Shown piece after piece: positions 1-8,747 of a stretch of 64,000 nucleotides of DNA (position 1 is its first letter; each line of letters starts with the position of its first letter). This DNA comes from Anaerolineaceae bacterium oral taxon 439 (GTDB lineage: Bacteria > Chloroflexota > Anaerolineae > Anaerolineales > Anaerolineaceae). The stretch is taken from contig CP017039.1 in assembly GCA_001717545.1 (NCBI GenBank), positions 1,240,001 to 1,304,000 on the forward strand, read 5' to 3'. Under the pieces are notes generated by a model, which searched no databases, had not been told where the DNA came from, and saw only the letters and a program-made list of their open reading frames with translations. The translations under genes were made by a program, and so were the position numbers.

Positions 1-1089
1 TTCGAGCGGCCCCATGACGCCGTCTTTTCCGTAAACGGTAAAATTCAGCCGATAGTCCCAGGGCTGATCTTTATAGATATCGGCGACGTTGGCGCGGACG
101 GCGGCGATCGTCCGGTCGATTTCGCGGATCATGATCGGGTCGCGCGTCCCGGCGATCGAGACGGTTCGGAAGCCGACGGACTGCGCGCCTTCGAGCTTGA
201 TCGTGTAGGGCTTGTCAGCGATGAACTTCGATCCGGAGACGCGGATTCTTCCGCTGCCCTGATCGGTGAAGGAACAGTCTCGTAAGTCAAGATGACCGCC
301 GGGCCCGGGGAGAATATACGGGTTGGTTTTTTCGTAGAGCGTATGCGCCGCGACGGATACCGTCGTGCATTTCCGGACCGGGTTCAGCGCTTCGAGCTCG
401 AACCAATCGTTCGTCAGCTTCCCGAACATGCAGTCCGACCCGCTTCCCGGCGAGGCGCAGATCGCGGCGCACTCAAGGATTTTCCCCAGATGCAGCGCGA
501 GGGCGCGGTCGAAGCCGTCGCGGATCGGCAGCGCGGCGAAGACGCTCGGATCGTAGGAACGGCCGGCGAGGACAACGTCCGGAATCTCTTCAAAGGCGCG
601 GATATACGGCTCGACGCCCATCTGGCCGACGATATGTTCCGAGTTGAGGACGCGTTCTTCGGTCAGCTCCGGCGCGCGGTCAAGCGGCCGGATTTTTCCT
701 TTTTTGAGCGCGTCGGCGACAAAGCTTTTTTCAAATTCAGCGTGGATAACCGCGATTCTGAAATTCAGCGCTTCTTCGCGCGCGATTTCGCGGATAATCT
801 CGAAACACCATGCCAGATGCGGCTCTGCGCCGCTTCCGCCGGCGGTTCCGACGACGACCGGGATTTTCCGTTCGACGCCGGCTTTGATCATGATTCTTAA
901 GTCGCGTTTGACCGCCTGGCGGTCTGTAAACGAGATTCCGGACCCGAGATAGTACGGCCCCGGGTCGGTCGAACCGGCGTCCGCCGCGATCAGGTCGGGT
1001 CCTTTCGCGATCCCGGCTTCGAAGGAGGCGATCGGAAAGCCGTAACCGAGAATCGCGGTCGCGGACAGGATTTTAAATTCGGGTTTCAT
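1..1089 (-). CDS. AtuA-like / DUF1446 family protein, 3' part beyond window
   Basis: An open frame of 363 codons runs from ATG 1087-1089 to the window edge with no stop, so the C-terminus is missing. The N-terminal region carries the family hallmark ADAGSTDPGPYYLG (about residues 36-49) and a GTAGGSGAEPH loop near 81-91, typical of acyclic terpene utilisation AtuA (DUF1446) proteins. A Shine-Dalgarno AGAAGGA precedes the start. It lies 19 nt after methylaspartate ammonia-lyase and is the last visible gene of the glutamate-fermentation operon. Genes of this family are known to me next to glutamate mutase in other anaerobes, but their step there is not established, so the function here is inference by context. 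Confidence 0.75.
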   Translation of the reverse strand, partial: MKPEFKILSATAILGYGFPIASFEAGIAKGPDLIAADAGSTDPGPYYLGSGISFTDRQAVKRDLRIMIKAGVERKIPVVVGTAGGSGAEPHLAWCFEIIREIAREEALNFRIAVIHAEFEKSFVADALKKGKIRPLDRAPELTEERVLNSEHIVGQMGVEPYIRAFEEIPDVVLAGRSYDPSVFAALPIRDGFDRALALHLGKILECAAICASPGSGSDCMFGKLTNDWFELEALNPVRKCTTVSVAAHTLYEKTNPYILPGPGGHLDLRDCSFTDQGSGRIRVSGSKFIADKPYTIKLEGAQSVGFRTVSIAGTRDPIMIREIDRTIAAVRANVADIYKDQPWDYRLNFTVYGKDGVMGPLE

Positions 1090-1108
1090 TGTAAATCCTT
1101 CTTCCCTT

Positions 1109-2353
1109 CTATTTCCGGGCGGCGCGGTAAGCGAGGATCCGCTGCATTTCGTTATAAACGATCATGAAGCCTTCGTCAAATCCCATCCCCGGTTTGGCGA
1201 GCATCTGCGCCGGGGAGGTCGCCATGGCGACGTGGGCCGTAATCTGAGCGGAACGATCGGTCTCGTTGCAGCTTCCTCCCAGATACGCGCCGACGCCTTT
1301 TTCGCGGCAGTACAGGACGGCCTCGGCGGAATTATGCATGGAACCGAGATCGGGGGTCTTAATCTGGATCATGTGGCCGGCTTTGGCGTCGGCGAATTCG
1401 CGGACGTCTTCCAGCGTGTTGCACCATTCGTCGGCGACGAGTTCGACCGGGATACCGCGTTCGTCGAGCGCTGCGGTGAGCGCGGTCAGCGCGTCGCGCT
1501 GGGCGTCATGCGCGCCGTAATCGACCGGTCCTTCGATCCGGAGCCTGAACGGAGCGGCGAGTTCCGCGAGGGAGGCGAGGTAGCCGCTGATCGCCGCCCA
1601 GTCGTTTTTCGGGAAGATTTCGCCGATCGTCCCGTAAACGTCGATATGAAGGACAGGGTTATAGGACGGCGAGACGCGGAGCTCACGGATCCGGTTCGAG
1701 AGCCGCCGGACGTAGGCGGCGAGAATTTCGCCTTTTTCGCCCAGTTTTTCTTTAACGTTGTTGATCAGCGCATGCGGCAGGACGTCCGCCGACTTCAGGA
1801 TCATTTTGTCTGCGTTGAGGTCGCGTTCGTCGCCGGACTGCGCGAAGATGGGGATCGGCCTGTCGGAGACGGTCGTCCCGTATTCCCGCGCTAACGTTTC
1901 GCACATCAGCTCATGGTTGGATTTCGCGATCGCGTCGAGGACCGCCTGGCTCAGGCCGTAACGGATCGCGGTATGGAGCGGCTTCCCGTCAACGCGGATT
2001 GCTTCTATTTCGCGCATCGCGGCGTCGAACGAGGTCCAGTCGCGCCCTTCGATTCTGGGCAGGACTTCGCGTTCGATGAGCGGGAGGAACGTTCTGGCGA
2101 GGAAAACCGGGTCGCGCCCTCCTGCGCCGGAGTATTGAACCGCGGCGCAGTCGCCATATGCGATTTGTCCGTCGGCGAGGAGGAATTGGACGCTGATCGC
2201 TTCGCCGGGGATGCGGATGCGTTCGAATCCGGGCGTGACCGGCGCGCCGGCGTAGCTCATTCCGTCATGCGCCGCGCCTTGTTTGATCGCTTTCTGGTCG
2301 TCGAAGTAGAATCCGGTCCGTCCCGGCGATAAAAAAGTACGTTGAATTTTCAT
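1109..2353 (-). CDS. mal: methylaspartate ammonia-lyase
   Basis: Converts (2S,3S)-3-methylaspartate to mesaconate and ammonia, the second step of the methylaspartate route of glutamate fermentation. It is an enolase-superfamily protein of 414 residues, close to the 413 of the Clostridium tetanomorphum enzyme. The two catalytic residues known there, His194 and Lys331, correspond to His194 (LPHALINNV) and Lys332 (QIKTPDLG) here. The start at 2353 is chosen because AAGGAG lies about 12 nt upstream and the product then begins at MKIQRTF; the longer frame would overlap mutE. It follows mutE in the same operon. Confidence 0.93.
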   Translation of the reverse strand: MKIQRTFLSPGRTGFYFDDQKAIKQGAAHDGMSYAGAPVTPGFERIRIPGEAISVQFLLADGQIAYGDCAAVQYSGAGGRDPVFLARTFLPLIEREVLPRIEGRDWTSFDAAMREIEAIRVDGKPLHTAIRYGLSQAVLDAIAKSNHELMCETLAREYGTTVSDRPIPIFAQSGDERDLNADKMILKSADVLPHALINNVKEKLGEKGEILAAYVRRLSNRIRELRVSPSYNPVLHIDVYGTIGEIFPKNDWAAISGYLASLAELAAPFRLRIEGPVDYGAHDAQRDALTALTAALDERGIPVELVADEWCNTLEDVREFADAKAGHMIQIKTPDLGSMHNSAEAVLYCREKGVGAYLGGSCNETDRSAQITAHVAMATSPAQMLAKPGMGFDEGFMIVYNEMQRILAYRAARK

Positions 2354-2381
2354 GGGATTTCTGGCTCCTTGTTGGGATGGG

Positions 2382-3851
2382 TCAGCGCGGACGACCGACG
2401 AGGCGGCCCTTGCTGATCGCGTAGACGTCGTCAATGACCATCTGGAATGACGCCTGACGTTTTTCATAGGCCGCGCGTTCGTTGATTTTCTGTTTATGGA
2501 AATCGAGAAGTGCGGGCGTCAGCGGGAGCGCGCCGGGATGGAAGATCCGGACCGCGCCGCGGTTATCGCGCGCGGGAAGAAGCTTCCCGGCGTTATACTT
2601 GCTGGGTGCGAACGGGATATCGAGGAATCCGGCCTGGAACGCGCGGACGACGCCGGCGGCGATGCTGCCTTCTCCGATCTCGATGACTTTATCGACGATG
2701 CAGCGGGTTTCTTCCTCGATCAGCGCCTGCTCCTCGCTGAGCGACGCCCTGTCGGGCATCTGGTCGCGCAGCATGGTGATCATCTGTTTAGTAGCGCGCA
2801 GGCCGGCGGCGTTGGCTTCCATCGTGGGAACGCCGATCGCTTCCTGCGGCGTTTTGACGATGACCTTGGTTGCTTTCGAGAGGGCGGCGACGGCTGACCC
2901 CCAGCAGATAACGGCGTAAGCTTTGGCTTCGTCCTGCGGGAAGCCGCCCATCCATTGATGCAGCACGGTGGTAATTTCCGCGTCGGCGTAGCCGAATTTT
3001 TCCATGTACTCTTTCGTCAGTTCGCGAAGCACGATCATCGCCGCGACATCCTGAACCAGGTTCCCGCATTGCCCATAGCCGACGGTCAGATTCCGGACGC
3101 CCTGTTCGGCGGCGAGGAGCGATTCGAGGATCGCGACGGAATGCGAGATGCAGGGGGGAACGAGCGTTCCGGTCAGCGGTCCGTAGGGCTCGCGATTGAT
3201 CTTGATGCCCGCTTCCTGATACAGCCCGGTGAGACGATCGACGTACTGCCAGTCGCGGATCGTTTTTTCGAGAGATACGCTTTTCGCGTAGGGGATATTA
3301 TAGGAAATTCCGCCGCCTTCGAAAGACGTGAACCCGGAGGCGTAGCAGATTTCCGCCAGCAGCCGTGCGTCGGGGGTCCCGTGACGGATCTGGACCGGGA
3401 TATCGAGGAGCTCGACGATTTGGCGGTTGGTTTCGACGCCGTGATTGACGGCGGGATATCCGTTCAGCATTGCGCGCCCGGAGCTCAGCGATTCCTGGAT
3501 CCCGTTTTCCGCTTCGCGGTAGCGGTTTTGGCGGGTGTAGCTGTCGATCGTCGTCGGAAGCAGGTCGGCTTCGCCTTCGTTCTGCAAATAGGTCAGAAGC
3601 TTGATATGTTCGGCGATGAGTGGGACGCCGGCGCGCGGCTGGATTAAGGTGATATGCTGATCGTCGGCGAGTTTCAGCTTTTCCGGAAATTTTTTCGATT
3701 CAGGAAGCTGCTGATGATATTCGAAGGCGTCGTCGAGATCGACGTCGGCGCCGGTTTTCCAGCCGCTCAGGACTTCGCGCCGTTCGACCATGAACGGATC
3801 TAATGGCAGCCGGTTATCCGACAGCTGATGAGAAGGGGTTGTCTCAGGCAT
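2382..3851 (-). CDS. mutE: glutamate mutase, epsilon (catalytic) subunit
   Basis: Large subunit of coenzyme B12-dependent glutamate mutase (methylaspartate mutase E / GlmE), which rearranges L-glutamate to threo-3-methylaspartate with the S subunit. The 489 residues match the family size (about 480). The protein is a TIM-barrel type, with segments such as GGGISYNIPYAKS and GYGQCGNLVQDVAA that I recognise from the family. Its start overlaps the 3' end of mutL by 8 nt, indicating translational coupling. The gene order S-L-E-MAL is the classic glutamate-fermentation arrangement. Confidence 0.94.
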   Translation of the reverse strand: MPETTPSHQLSDNRLPLDPFMVERREVLSGWKTGADVDLDDAFEYHQQLPESKKFPEKLKLADDQHITLIQPRAGVPLIAEHIKLLTYLQNEGEADLLPTTIDSYTRQNRYREAENGIQESLSSGRAMLNGYPAVNHGVETNRQIVELLDIPVQIRHGTPDARLLAEICYASGFTSFEGGGISYNIPYAKSVSLEKTIRDWQYVDRLTGLYQEAGIKINREPYGPLTGTLVPPCISHSVAILESLLAAEQGVRNLTVGYGQCGNLVQDVAAMIVLRELTKEYMEKFGYADAEITTVLHQWMGGFPQDEAKAYAVICWGSAVAALSKATKVIVKTPQEAIGVPTMEANAAGLRATKQMITMLRDQMPDRASLSEEQALIEEETRCIVDKVIEIGEGSIAAGVVRAFQAGFLDIPFAPSKYNAGKLLPARDNRGAVRIFHPGALPLTPALLDFHKQKINERAAYEKRQASFQMVIDDVYAISKGRLVGRPR

Positions 3852-5229
3852 GGATGATTTCCTTTTTCATGATGGAGAGCGCTGATTCGGGATTGATTTC
3901 GGATAGGACGCCCATCGCGGAGAGAATATATTTTTTATCCAACAGGACGTCGACCCGGTTCGGCCGGAGCGAGCTGGGGAATTCCTTCGAATAGGAAGCG
4001 AAGGCGGCGATTTCCCGCGGCGCGGCGGCATGGATCAGCGCGCCGCCGATCAGGACGACGGTTTCGATTGAGCGAAGGTCTTTTCCTTCCTGAATAAAGA
4101 TTTGTCCTGCCGGCGTGTACGATTCTTCGATCGTTCCTGCGTGGCGGATCGTCGCCGCCTGAACCGCCGCGCAGGCGAACGCGTGATCCAGGCGGGCTTC
4201 CCGTTCGTTCCGTGGGAGGAGTCCGTGATTGGCCTGAACCTTGTCCGCCCAGGCGTTGACTTCGTCGACGCTGGTATCCGCGATCCGCGCGATCCGCTCC
4301 GCGCCGGCGGCTTCGAGGATGCCATGGATACTGATCCTCATGCCGATATCGCCTTCGACAGATCGCTTTTCATATGGATCGATCAGGCCCTTCAGGTATG
4401 TATTCGAGTTCTCGGGAGCGCCGTCCGCGATCGAGTAAACGTCGGTCGTCGCTCCGCCCAGATCGACCGCCATGAGCGGGCCGAGGCCGGGGTTTTGATT
4501 GACGCCCTTTGACAGGAGCGTCAGCGCTTTCAGGACGGATACCGGCGTCGGCATGGTAATTTCTCCCATGATGGTTTCCATTCGGCTCAGCCCTTTGGCG
4601 TGAATAATTTGCGAGAGGAAGGTTTTCCGGATCTGATCCTGAACCGGCCGGATATTCAGCTGGTCGAGCCTGGGGAGGACGTTCGGCGTTATCATCGCCG
4701 GTTTCCCGGCCGCGCTCAGGATTTTACAGCATTCGTCCGCCGCGTTCCGGTTCCCGGCGATCAGGATCGGACAGTCGATCCCGGATCGTGCCAGACGTTC
4801 AGCGTTGGTCAGAATGCATTTTTCATCGCCCCCGTCGGTCCCGCCTGTCAGCAGGAACAGGTCCGGGCGTGAGTTGAGGATAAAATCGATATCGCTGCCG
4901 GTTAATTTTCCGGCGAAGACCTTCAGGATTTTTCCGCCGCCGCCCAACGCGGCTAAGCGCGCCGCTTTCGCGGTCAGCTCGAGAACGAGCCCTGAGACGA
5001 TAATCCGAAGCCCGCCCGCTGCGCTCGAACAGGCGCGGATTGTCGGAAAGGCGAGCGGGCCGGCCGTCCGTTCAAGGAGGGCGCGCGCGCTGCGGAGCCC
5101 TTCGCTGATATCGGTTTCGACGGTCGTCGGACTTTGCGCCGTGCCCAGGATTTCTTCCGCGGCTTCGTCGACCGCGACAAGCTTTGTATAGGTGCTCCCA
5201 AAGTCAATTAACAGCGTCGCGTCTCTCAT
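3844..5229 (-). CDS. mutL: MutL/GlmL, glutamate mutase-associated ATPase (ASKHA fold)
   Basis: A 461-residue protein of the GlmL/MutL family encoded between the two glutamate mutase subunits; it is unrelated to DNA-repair MutL. The N-terminal phosphate loop LIDFGSTYTK (residues 7-16) and the internal LMAVDLGGATTDVYS mark the actin/Hsp70/sugar-kinase ATPase fold. The family is thought to act as a reactivase or chaperone for the B12 enzyme. GAGGAG lies 7 nt before the ATG. It overlaps mutE by 8 nt and is separated from mutS by about 27 nt. Confidence 0.9.
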   Translation of the reverse strand: MRDATLLIDFGSTYTKLVAVDEAAEEILGTAQSPTTVETDISEGLRSARALLERTAGPLAFPTIRACSSAAGGLRIIVSGLVLELTAKAARLAALGGGGKILKVFAGKLTGSDIDFILNSRPDLFLLTGGTDGGDEKCILTNAERLARSGIDCPILIAGNRNAADECCKILSAAGKPAMITPNVLPRLDQLNIRPVQDQIRKTFLSQIIHAKGLSRMETIMGEITMPTPVSVLKALTLLSKGVNQNPGLGPLMAVDLGGATTDVYSIADGAPENSNTYLKGLIDPYEKRSVEGDIGMRISIHGILEAAGAERIARIADTSVDEVNAWADKVQANHGLLPRNEREARLDHAFACAAVQAATIRHAGTIEESYTPAGQIFIQEGKDLRSIETVVLIGGALIHAAAPREIAAFASYSKEFPSSLRPNRVDVLLDKKYILSAMGVLSEINPESALSIMKKEIIHA

Positions 5230-5256
5230 TCGCAGCTCCTCAGAACCCGTCCGGCG

Positions 5257-5691
5257 TCAGGCGCTTTCCTCGGCGACCTCGACGCCGAGGTCCTGTTTCA
5301 GGAGGCGAACGCCGTCTTCCGGATCGGTCCCGGGCGGAAAGACGCGGTTGAACCCCATGTCAAGGAAGCGTTTTTCGACGTCTTCGAACTTCTGTTTCCC
5401 AACGACGATATTTCCGCCGATATAGAGGAGGATATCGCCGATTCCCGCTTCGATGCATTTATCGCGCATTCCGCGGCAGTCCAATTCGCCATGGCCGTAG
5501 AGCGAGGAGACGATAATCGCGTCGGCGTTGGTTTCGATCGCCGCGTTAATGAATTCATCCTGACTGACCATGACGCCTAAGTTGATGACTTCGAATCCGG
5601 CCTGCGTAAAAGCGAAATCGAGGATCCGAATCCCGACGGCATGAACATCCGCGCCAATGACGCCTATGACGAGTTTTTTCTTACGTTCCAA
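5257..5691 (-). CDS. mutS: glutamate mutase, sigma (B12-binding) subunit
   Basis: Small cobalamin-binding subunit (GlmS/MamA) of glutamate mutase, 144 residues. The base-off/His-on motif DxHxxG is present as DVHAVG at residues 15-20, so His17 is the predicted lower cobalt ligand. The segment [11 protein letters not shown] follows in the Rossmann-like domain. Translation probably starts at TTG 5689-5691, since AAAGGAAG lies about 6 nt upstream. This gene must not be confused with DNA mismatch repair mutS at the other end of the window. Confidence 0.93.
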   Translation of the reverse strand: MERKKKLVIGVIGADVHAVGIRILDFAFTQAGFEVINLGVMVSQDEFINAAIETNADAIIVSSLYGHGELDCRGMRDKCIEAGIGDILLYIGGNIVVGKQKFEDVEKRFLDMGFNRVFPPGTDPEDGVRLLKQDLGVEVAEESA

Positions 5692-5712
5692 GGGAGACTT
5701 CCTTTCTTCCTT

Positions 5713-6729
5713 TCAGCCGACAGCGGCTTTTTGTAACTGGATTTCGGTTGATTCGATCAGATTTTTCGCGAACAGCATTGAACCGTGGTCCATCTGATAT
5801 TCGAAGCGGATGACTTTTCCTCCGGCTTGTTCGAATTCCCTGATTTTCTCCTTTTCAGCTTTGGAGCTGAAGCGTTCGTAGTTGCTTGGGACGATAATTG
5901 CGTCGTAGGTTTCGGAACCGGAAATTGGTAAATTGGTTTCGGCGCTGAGATGAATAACGTCCGGCTTGGACTGGATATCGCTGTATTTGTGCATGGCCTT
6001 GAGCATGATCCCGATGAATTCATGGCTCAGTGCGACGAGAGCGATTTTATCGGTCGGGTTGAGCTTTGCGATCGCTGAAATCGTTTCGGCGGTCGGCGAA
6101 AGCGCGAGCGCGTAAACTTTGACGCGGCCTTCGATGGCCTCGTTGATCGACGATTCATGCGTCGTCGTTGTGAAAACGAGATTGAGATCGTCCGGAAGGC
6201 GGTCGGGGAAGCTCAGGATCGTTTCGAGGCCATATTCAAAAATATCGGATTCGTTGAATTCGGCGATCTGATCAGCGATCATGTGCCGGGCCTCGGGGTT
6301 GCAGTCGATAATCCCAATCGTCAGGCTGGCGGTTTCATGCGCCAGCTTCCGGTATTTCAGGTCCAGCAGGATCCGGATATCGGAGAACGAAAAGCCCATC
6401 CGGCCGAGATCCTGAAAAAGGCGGTCGATCGCTTTTTCGGCACGCGCCTGATTGCTGGTGACGAGGGTCCCCGAAGGTTCGCGTTGCTGGGCGGCGCGCT
6501 TCGTATCTAAGACGATCGTTCCCCGCCCCTGGATCATCGTGACATAGCCTTCTTCGGTCAGGACCTTGTATGCCTGCTTGATCGTTCCCGGGCTGAGCGC
6601 TGCCTCCTCGGCCGCGTTCAGGATCGACGGTAACCGGTCGCCAGGTTTTATTTCTCCGCGCTCGATTTTTTCGCGAATCGAGGCGGCGTATTGCGCGTAG
6701 AGACTGATTTTGCTGTGGGTTTCAATCAT
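5713..6729 (-). CDS. GntR-family regulator inside the glutamate-fermentation operon
   Basis: 338 residues. The first 75 or so form a GntR winged helix (GDRLPSILNAAEEAALSPGT, then the wing GYVTMIQGRGTIVL). The remaining 250 residues do not look like the usual UTRA, FadR C-terminal or aminotransferase-like effector domains. They contain alternating strand-helix segments (TIGIIDCNPEARHMI, IALVALSHEFIG, YDAIIVPSNYERF) suggesting a Rossmann-like or periplasmic-binding-like sensor. The gene lies between the hydratase and mutase genes with short gaps, so it is likely co-transcribed and autoregulatory. AAGGA precedes the ATG. A ligand such as glutamate, mesaconate or cobalamin is possible but unproven. 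Confidence 0.8.
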   Translation of the reverse strand: MIETHSKISLYAQYAASIREKIERGEIKPGDRLPSILNAAEEAALSPGTIKQAYKVLTEEGYVTMIQGRGTIVLDTKRAAQQREPSGTLVTSNQARAEKAIDRLFQDLGRMGFSFSDIRILLDLKYRKLAHETASLTIGIIDCNPEARHMIADQIAEFNESDIFEYGLETILSFPDRLPDDLNLVFTTTTHESSINEAIEGRVKVYALALSPTAETISAIAKLNPTDKIALVALSHEFIGIMLKAMHKYSDIQSKPDVIHLSAETNLPISGSETYDAIIVPSNYERFSSKAEKEKIREFEQAGGKVIRFEYQMDHGSMLFAKNLIESTEIQLQKAAVG

Positions 6730-6742
6730 GTTTGCAGATTCC

Positions 6743-7315
6743 TTATGCTGTTATTTTTCTCCAGGCCTTAGGGCCGGTTTCGTATAGGTAATTGCCTGAA
6801 AAATCGGTAATCACGGTCGCCGGAAAATCGCTGAAGATCAGTTTCTGAACGGCTTCGGTCCCAAGCTCCGGAAACGCGATGACTTCCGCGGCGAGGATCC
6901 TTTTTGAGAGGAGGATGCCGGCTCCGCCGGTCGCCGCGAAATAGACAGCCCGGTTCTCGGTCAGGCTTTTTCGGACAGCTTCGCTGCGGTAGCCTTTGCC
7001 GATCACGCCTTTAACGCCCAAACTGAGGAGCTTCGGCGTATACGCGTCCATTCGCGAAGCGGTTGTCGGCCCTGCGGAGCCGATAACGAGTCCGGGCGGC
7101 GCCGGGGTCGGCCCAACGTAATAGATTACGGCGCCGGCGGGATCAAAAGGAAGCGTTCCCCCGCCGTCGAGGAGCTCGATCATCTTTTTATGCGCGGCGT
7201 CTCGGGCCGTGAAAACCGTTCCGCTGATCAGGACGCGGTCGCCCGCGTTCAGGCGCGTCAGTTCCGATAGCGTATCGGCGTCGGTAAAAGGGGCGGTAAG
7301 TCGTATGGGATTCAT
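6743..7315 (-). CDS. class I fumarase-type hydratase, beta subunit (mesaconate/fumarate hydratase)
   Basis: 190-residue C-terminal (beta) subunit of a two-subunit iron-sulfur hydro-lyase. It includes GKGYRSEAV and the glycine-rich GPTTASRMDAYTPKLL segment near residues 84-99, typical of FumA-C-terminal / L-tartrate dehydratase beta domains. Placed with the alpha subunit and methylaspartate genes, the likely reaction is hydration of mesaconate to (S)-citramalate, although fumarate hydration is also possible in this family. The start lies 2 nt after the alpha-subunit stop, indicating tight coupling. Confidence 0.88.
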   Translation of the reverse strand: MNPIRLTAPFTDADTLSELTRLNAGDRVLISGTVFTARDAAHKKMIELLDGGGTLPFDPAGAVIYYVGPTPAPPGLVIGSAGPTTASRMDAYTPKLLSLGVKGVIGKGYRSEAVRKSLTENRAVYFAATGGAGILLSKRILAAEVIAFPELGTEAVQKLIFSDFPATVITDFSGNYLYETGPKAWRKITA

Positions 7316-7317
7316 TG

Positions 7318-8157
7318 TTACAGAGTCCTTGATTCGTGTCGCGCGGCGTGGCAGTTGATATTGACCGCGACGGGCAGCGCGGCAATATGGGTCGGGAGGG
7401 TTTCAATGAAGATCGCTAAAACGGTCGTGCGTCCGCCGAATCCCTGCGGCCCGATTCCGCTTCGATTAGCGGCGTCTTCCAGGTCTTTTTCCATTTGCGC
7501 GATTTTGGGGTCCGGATGGCGCGAGCCGATCGTCCGGAGGAGCGCGCGTTTCGCAGATTCGGCGACTTTATCGAACGAGCCGCCGATCCCGACGCCGACG
7601 ACCATCGGCGGACAGGCGTTCGGTCCGGCGCTGAGAATCGTGTCGAGGATAAAATTCCGGACAGCGTTTTCTCCTTCCGCGGGTTTCAGCATCGCCAGTC
7701 GGCTCATATTCTCGCAGCCGAAACCTTTGGGCGCGACGGTAATTTTCAGTCGGTCGCCGGGAACGATTCGGAGCGTGATCATAGCGGGGGTGTTGTCGCC
7801 GGTATTGATGCGATCGAGCGGATCGCTGACGATCGATTTTCGGAGGTAGCCATCCTGATATCCGCTGCGGACGCCGGCCTGGATCGCTTCGGTGAGATCG
7901 CCGTCGACGTGAACCTCCTGTCCGATGTCGACGAAAACGACCGCCATCCCGGTATCCTGACAGGAAGGAAGGTTCTCAGCCGCGGCCAGACGGTCGTTTT
8001 CCAGGATGTCTTCGAGGATCCCGCGCGCAACGTCGCCGGTTTCAAGTTCCTTCGCCGCGGTGAGCGCGTTGATGACGTCCGTTGGAATATGCGTATTGGC
8101 GTGGATACAAAGGTCGTGGATTGTATTTTCTATTTCTTTTGCAGGAATGATTCGCAT
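7318..8157 (-). CDS. class I fumarase-type hydratase, alpha subunit (mesaconate/fumarate hydratase)
   Basis: 279-residue catalytic subunit of a [4Fe-4S] hydro-lyase. Cysteines likely to bind the cluster occur in SCQDTG, GFGCEN and NINCHAARH. The start is set at 8157 because AGGAG lies about 7 nt upstream and the protein then begins MRIIPAKEI, matching the family; the longer frame would run across the promoter. It is the first gene of the minus-strand methylaspartate operon. With the beta subunit it probably makes citramalate from mesaconate. No citramalate lyase gene is visible in this window. Confidence 0.88.
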   Translation of the reverse strand: MRIIPAKEIENTIHDLCIHANTHIPTDVINALTAAKELETGDVARGILEDILENDRLAAAENLPSCQDTGMAVVFVDIGQEVHVDGDLTEAIQAGVRSGYQDGYLRKSIVSDPLDRINTGDNTPAMITLRIVPGDRLKITVAPKGFGCENMSRLAMLKPAEGENAVRNFILDTILSAGPNACPPMVVGVGIGGSFDKVAESAKRALLRTIGSRHPDPKIAQMEKDLEDAANRSGIGPQGFGGRTTVLAIFIETLPTHIAALPVAVNINCHAARHESRTL

Positions 8158-8211
8158 GAATGCTCCTAAAGAGATAGTTCTTTTCGAATAGAGGCAGTTT
8201 ATTGTTTCTGT

Positions 8212-8243
8212 ATTATAGCTCACTATGACTGATTGGTTGTCAA
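8212..8243 (-). promoter_or_regulatory. candidate promoter of the methylaspartate operon
   Basis: On the minus strand a perfect -10 hexamer TATAAT (8212-8217) lies about 55 nt upstream of the first gene of the operon. A perfect TTGACA occurs at 8238-8243, but the 20-nt spacing is longer than the usual 16-18, so either a different -35 or an activator is used. Low to moderate confidence. Confidence 0.4.
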
Positions 8244-8323
8244 GATCGGCGCAGGATGAATGGCACTTTTTGTTCAGGATAAATGTCATGTGCGGTCAGG
8301 ATAATGAGTTTCAGGAGGCGGGG

Positions 8324-8350
8324 TTGCGTTCTGTGGAAAGGTGGTATAAT
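8324..8350 (+). promoter_or_regulatory. candidate promoter of tRNA-Lys
   Basis: TATAAT at 8345-8350 lies 18 nt before the tRNA. A partial -35 TTGCGT occurs at 8324-8329 with a short 15-nt spacer. Confidence 0.45.
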
Positions 8351-8367
8351 TTTGGCTCGGTAAGACA

Positions 8368-8440
<73 letters not shown>

Positions 8441-8747
8441 CAATATTTGGCCTGATAAATATTGATCGGGCAGTGTTATGTGTGCTTTCGCAGAGGCTCT
8501 GCCCGATCTGACCGGTAGCATATCTTCGGAAACCGAAAGCCCTGAATTTTCAACCTGAGATTTTCTTTACGGAAATATCGATCGCGTCCATCCAACGCCC
8601 AGGGACAGCGCGGGCAGAAATCCTCTGATCTTCGTCTAACTGATCTCTAATACGCCGTTAACAGCGACCGCCTACACTATACTTAGCTGACAGATCATAA
8701 GAATCGTACAGCGCGGCGACTCGCCGCGCTTTGAAGGAGGTCCATCC
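8441..8747. other. 307-nt intergenic region between tRNA-Lys and clpB
   Basis: No coding frame is supported. It contains the inverted repeat at 8464-8508 and, near 8678-8683, a TATACT that could be a -10 element for clpB without a convincing -35. I see no CIRCE-like palindrome. Confidence 0.5.
8464..8508. repeat. 10-bp perfect inverted repeat upstream of clpB
   Basis: Arms GATCGGGCAG (8464-8473) and CTGCCCGATC (8499-8508) flank a 25-nt loop. No T-run follows, so it is not a clear intrinsic terminator. It could end or process the tRNA-Lys transcript, or be a regulatory site for clpB. Confidence 0.55.
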
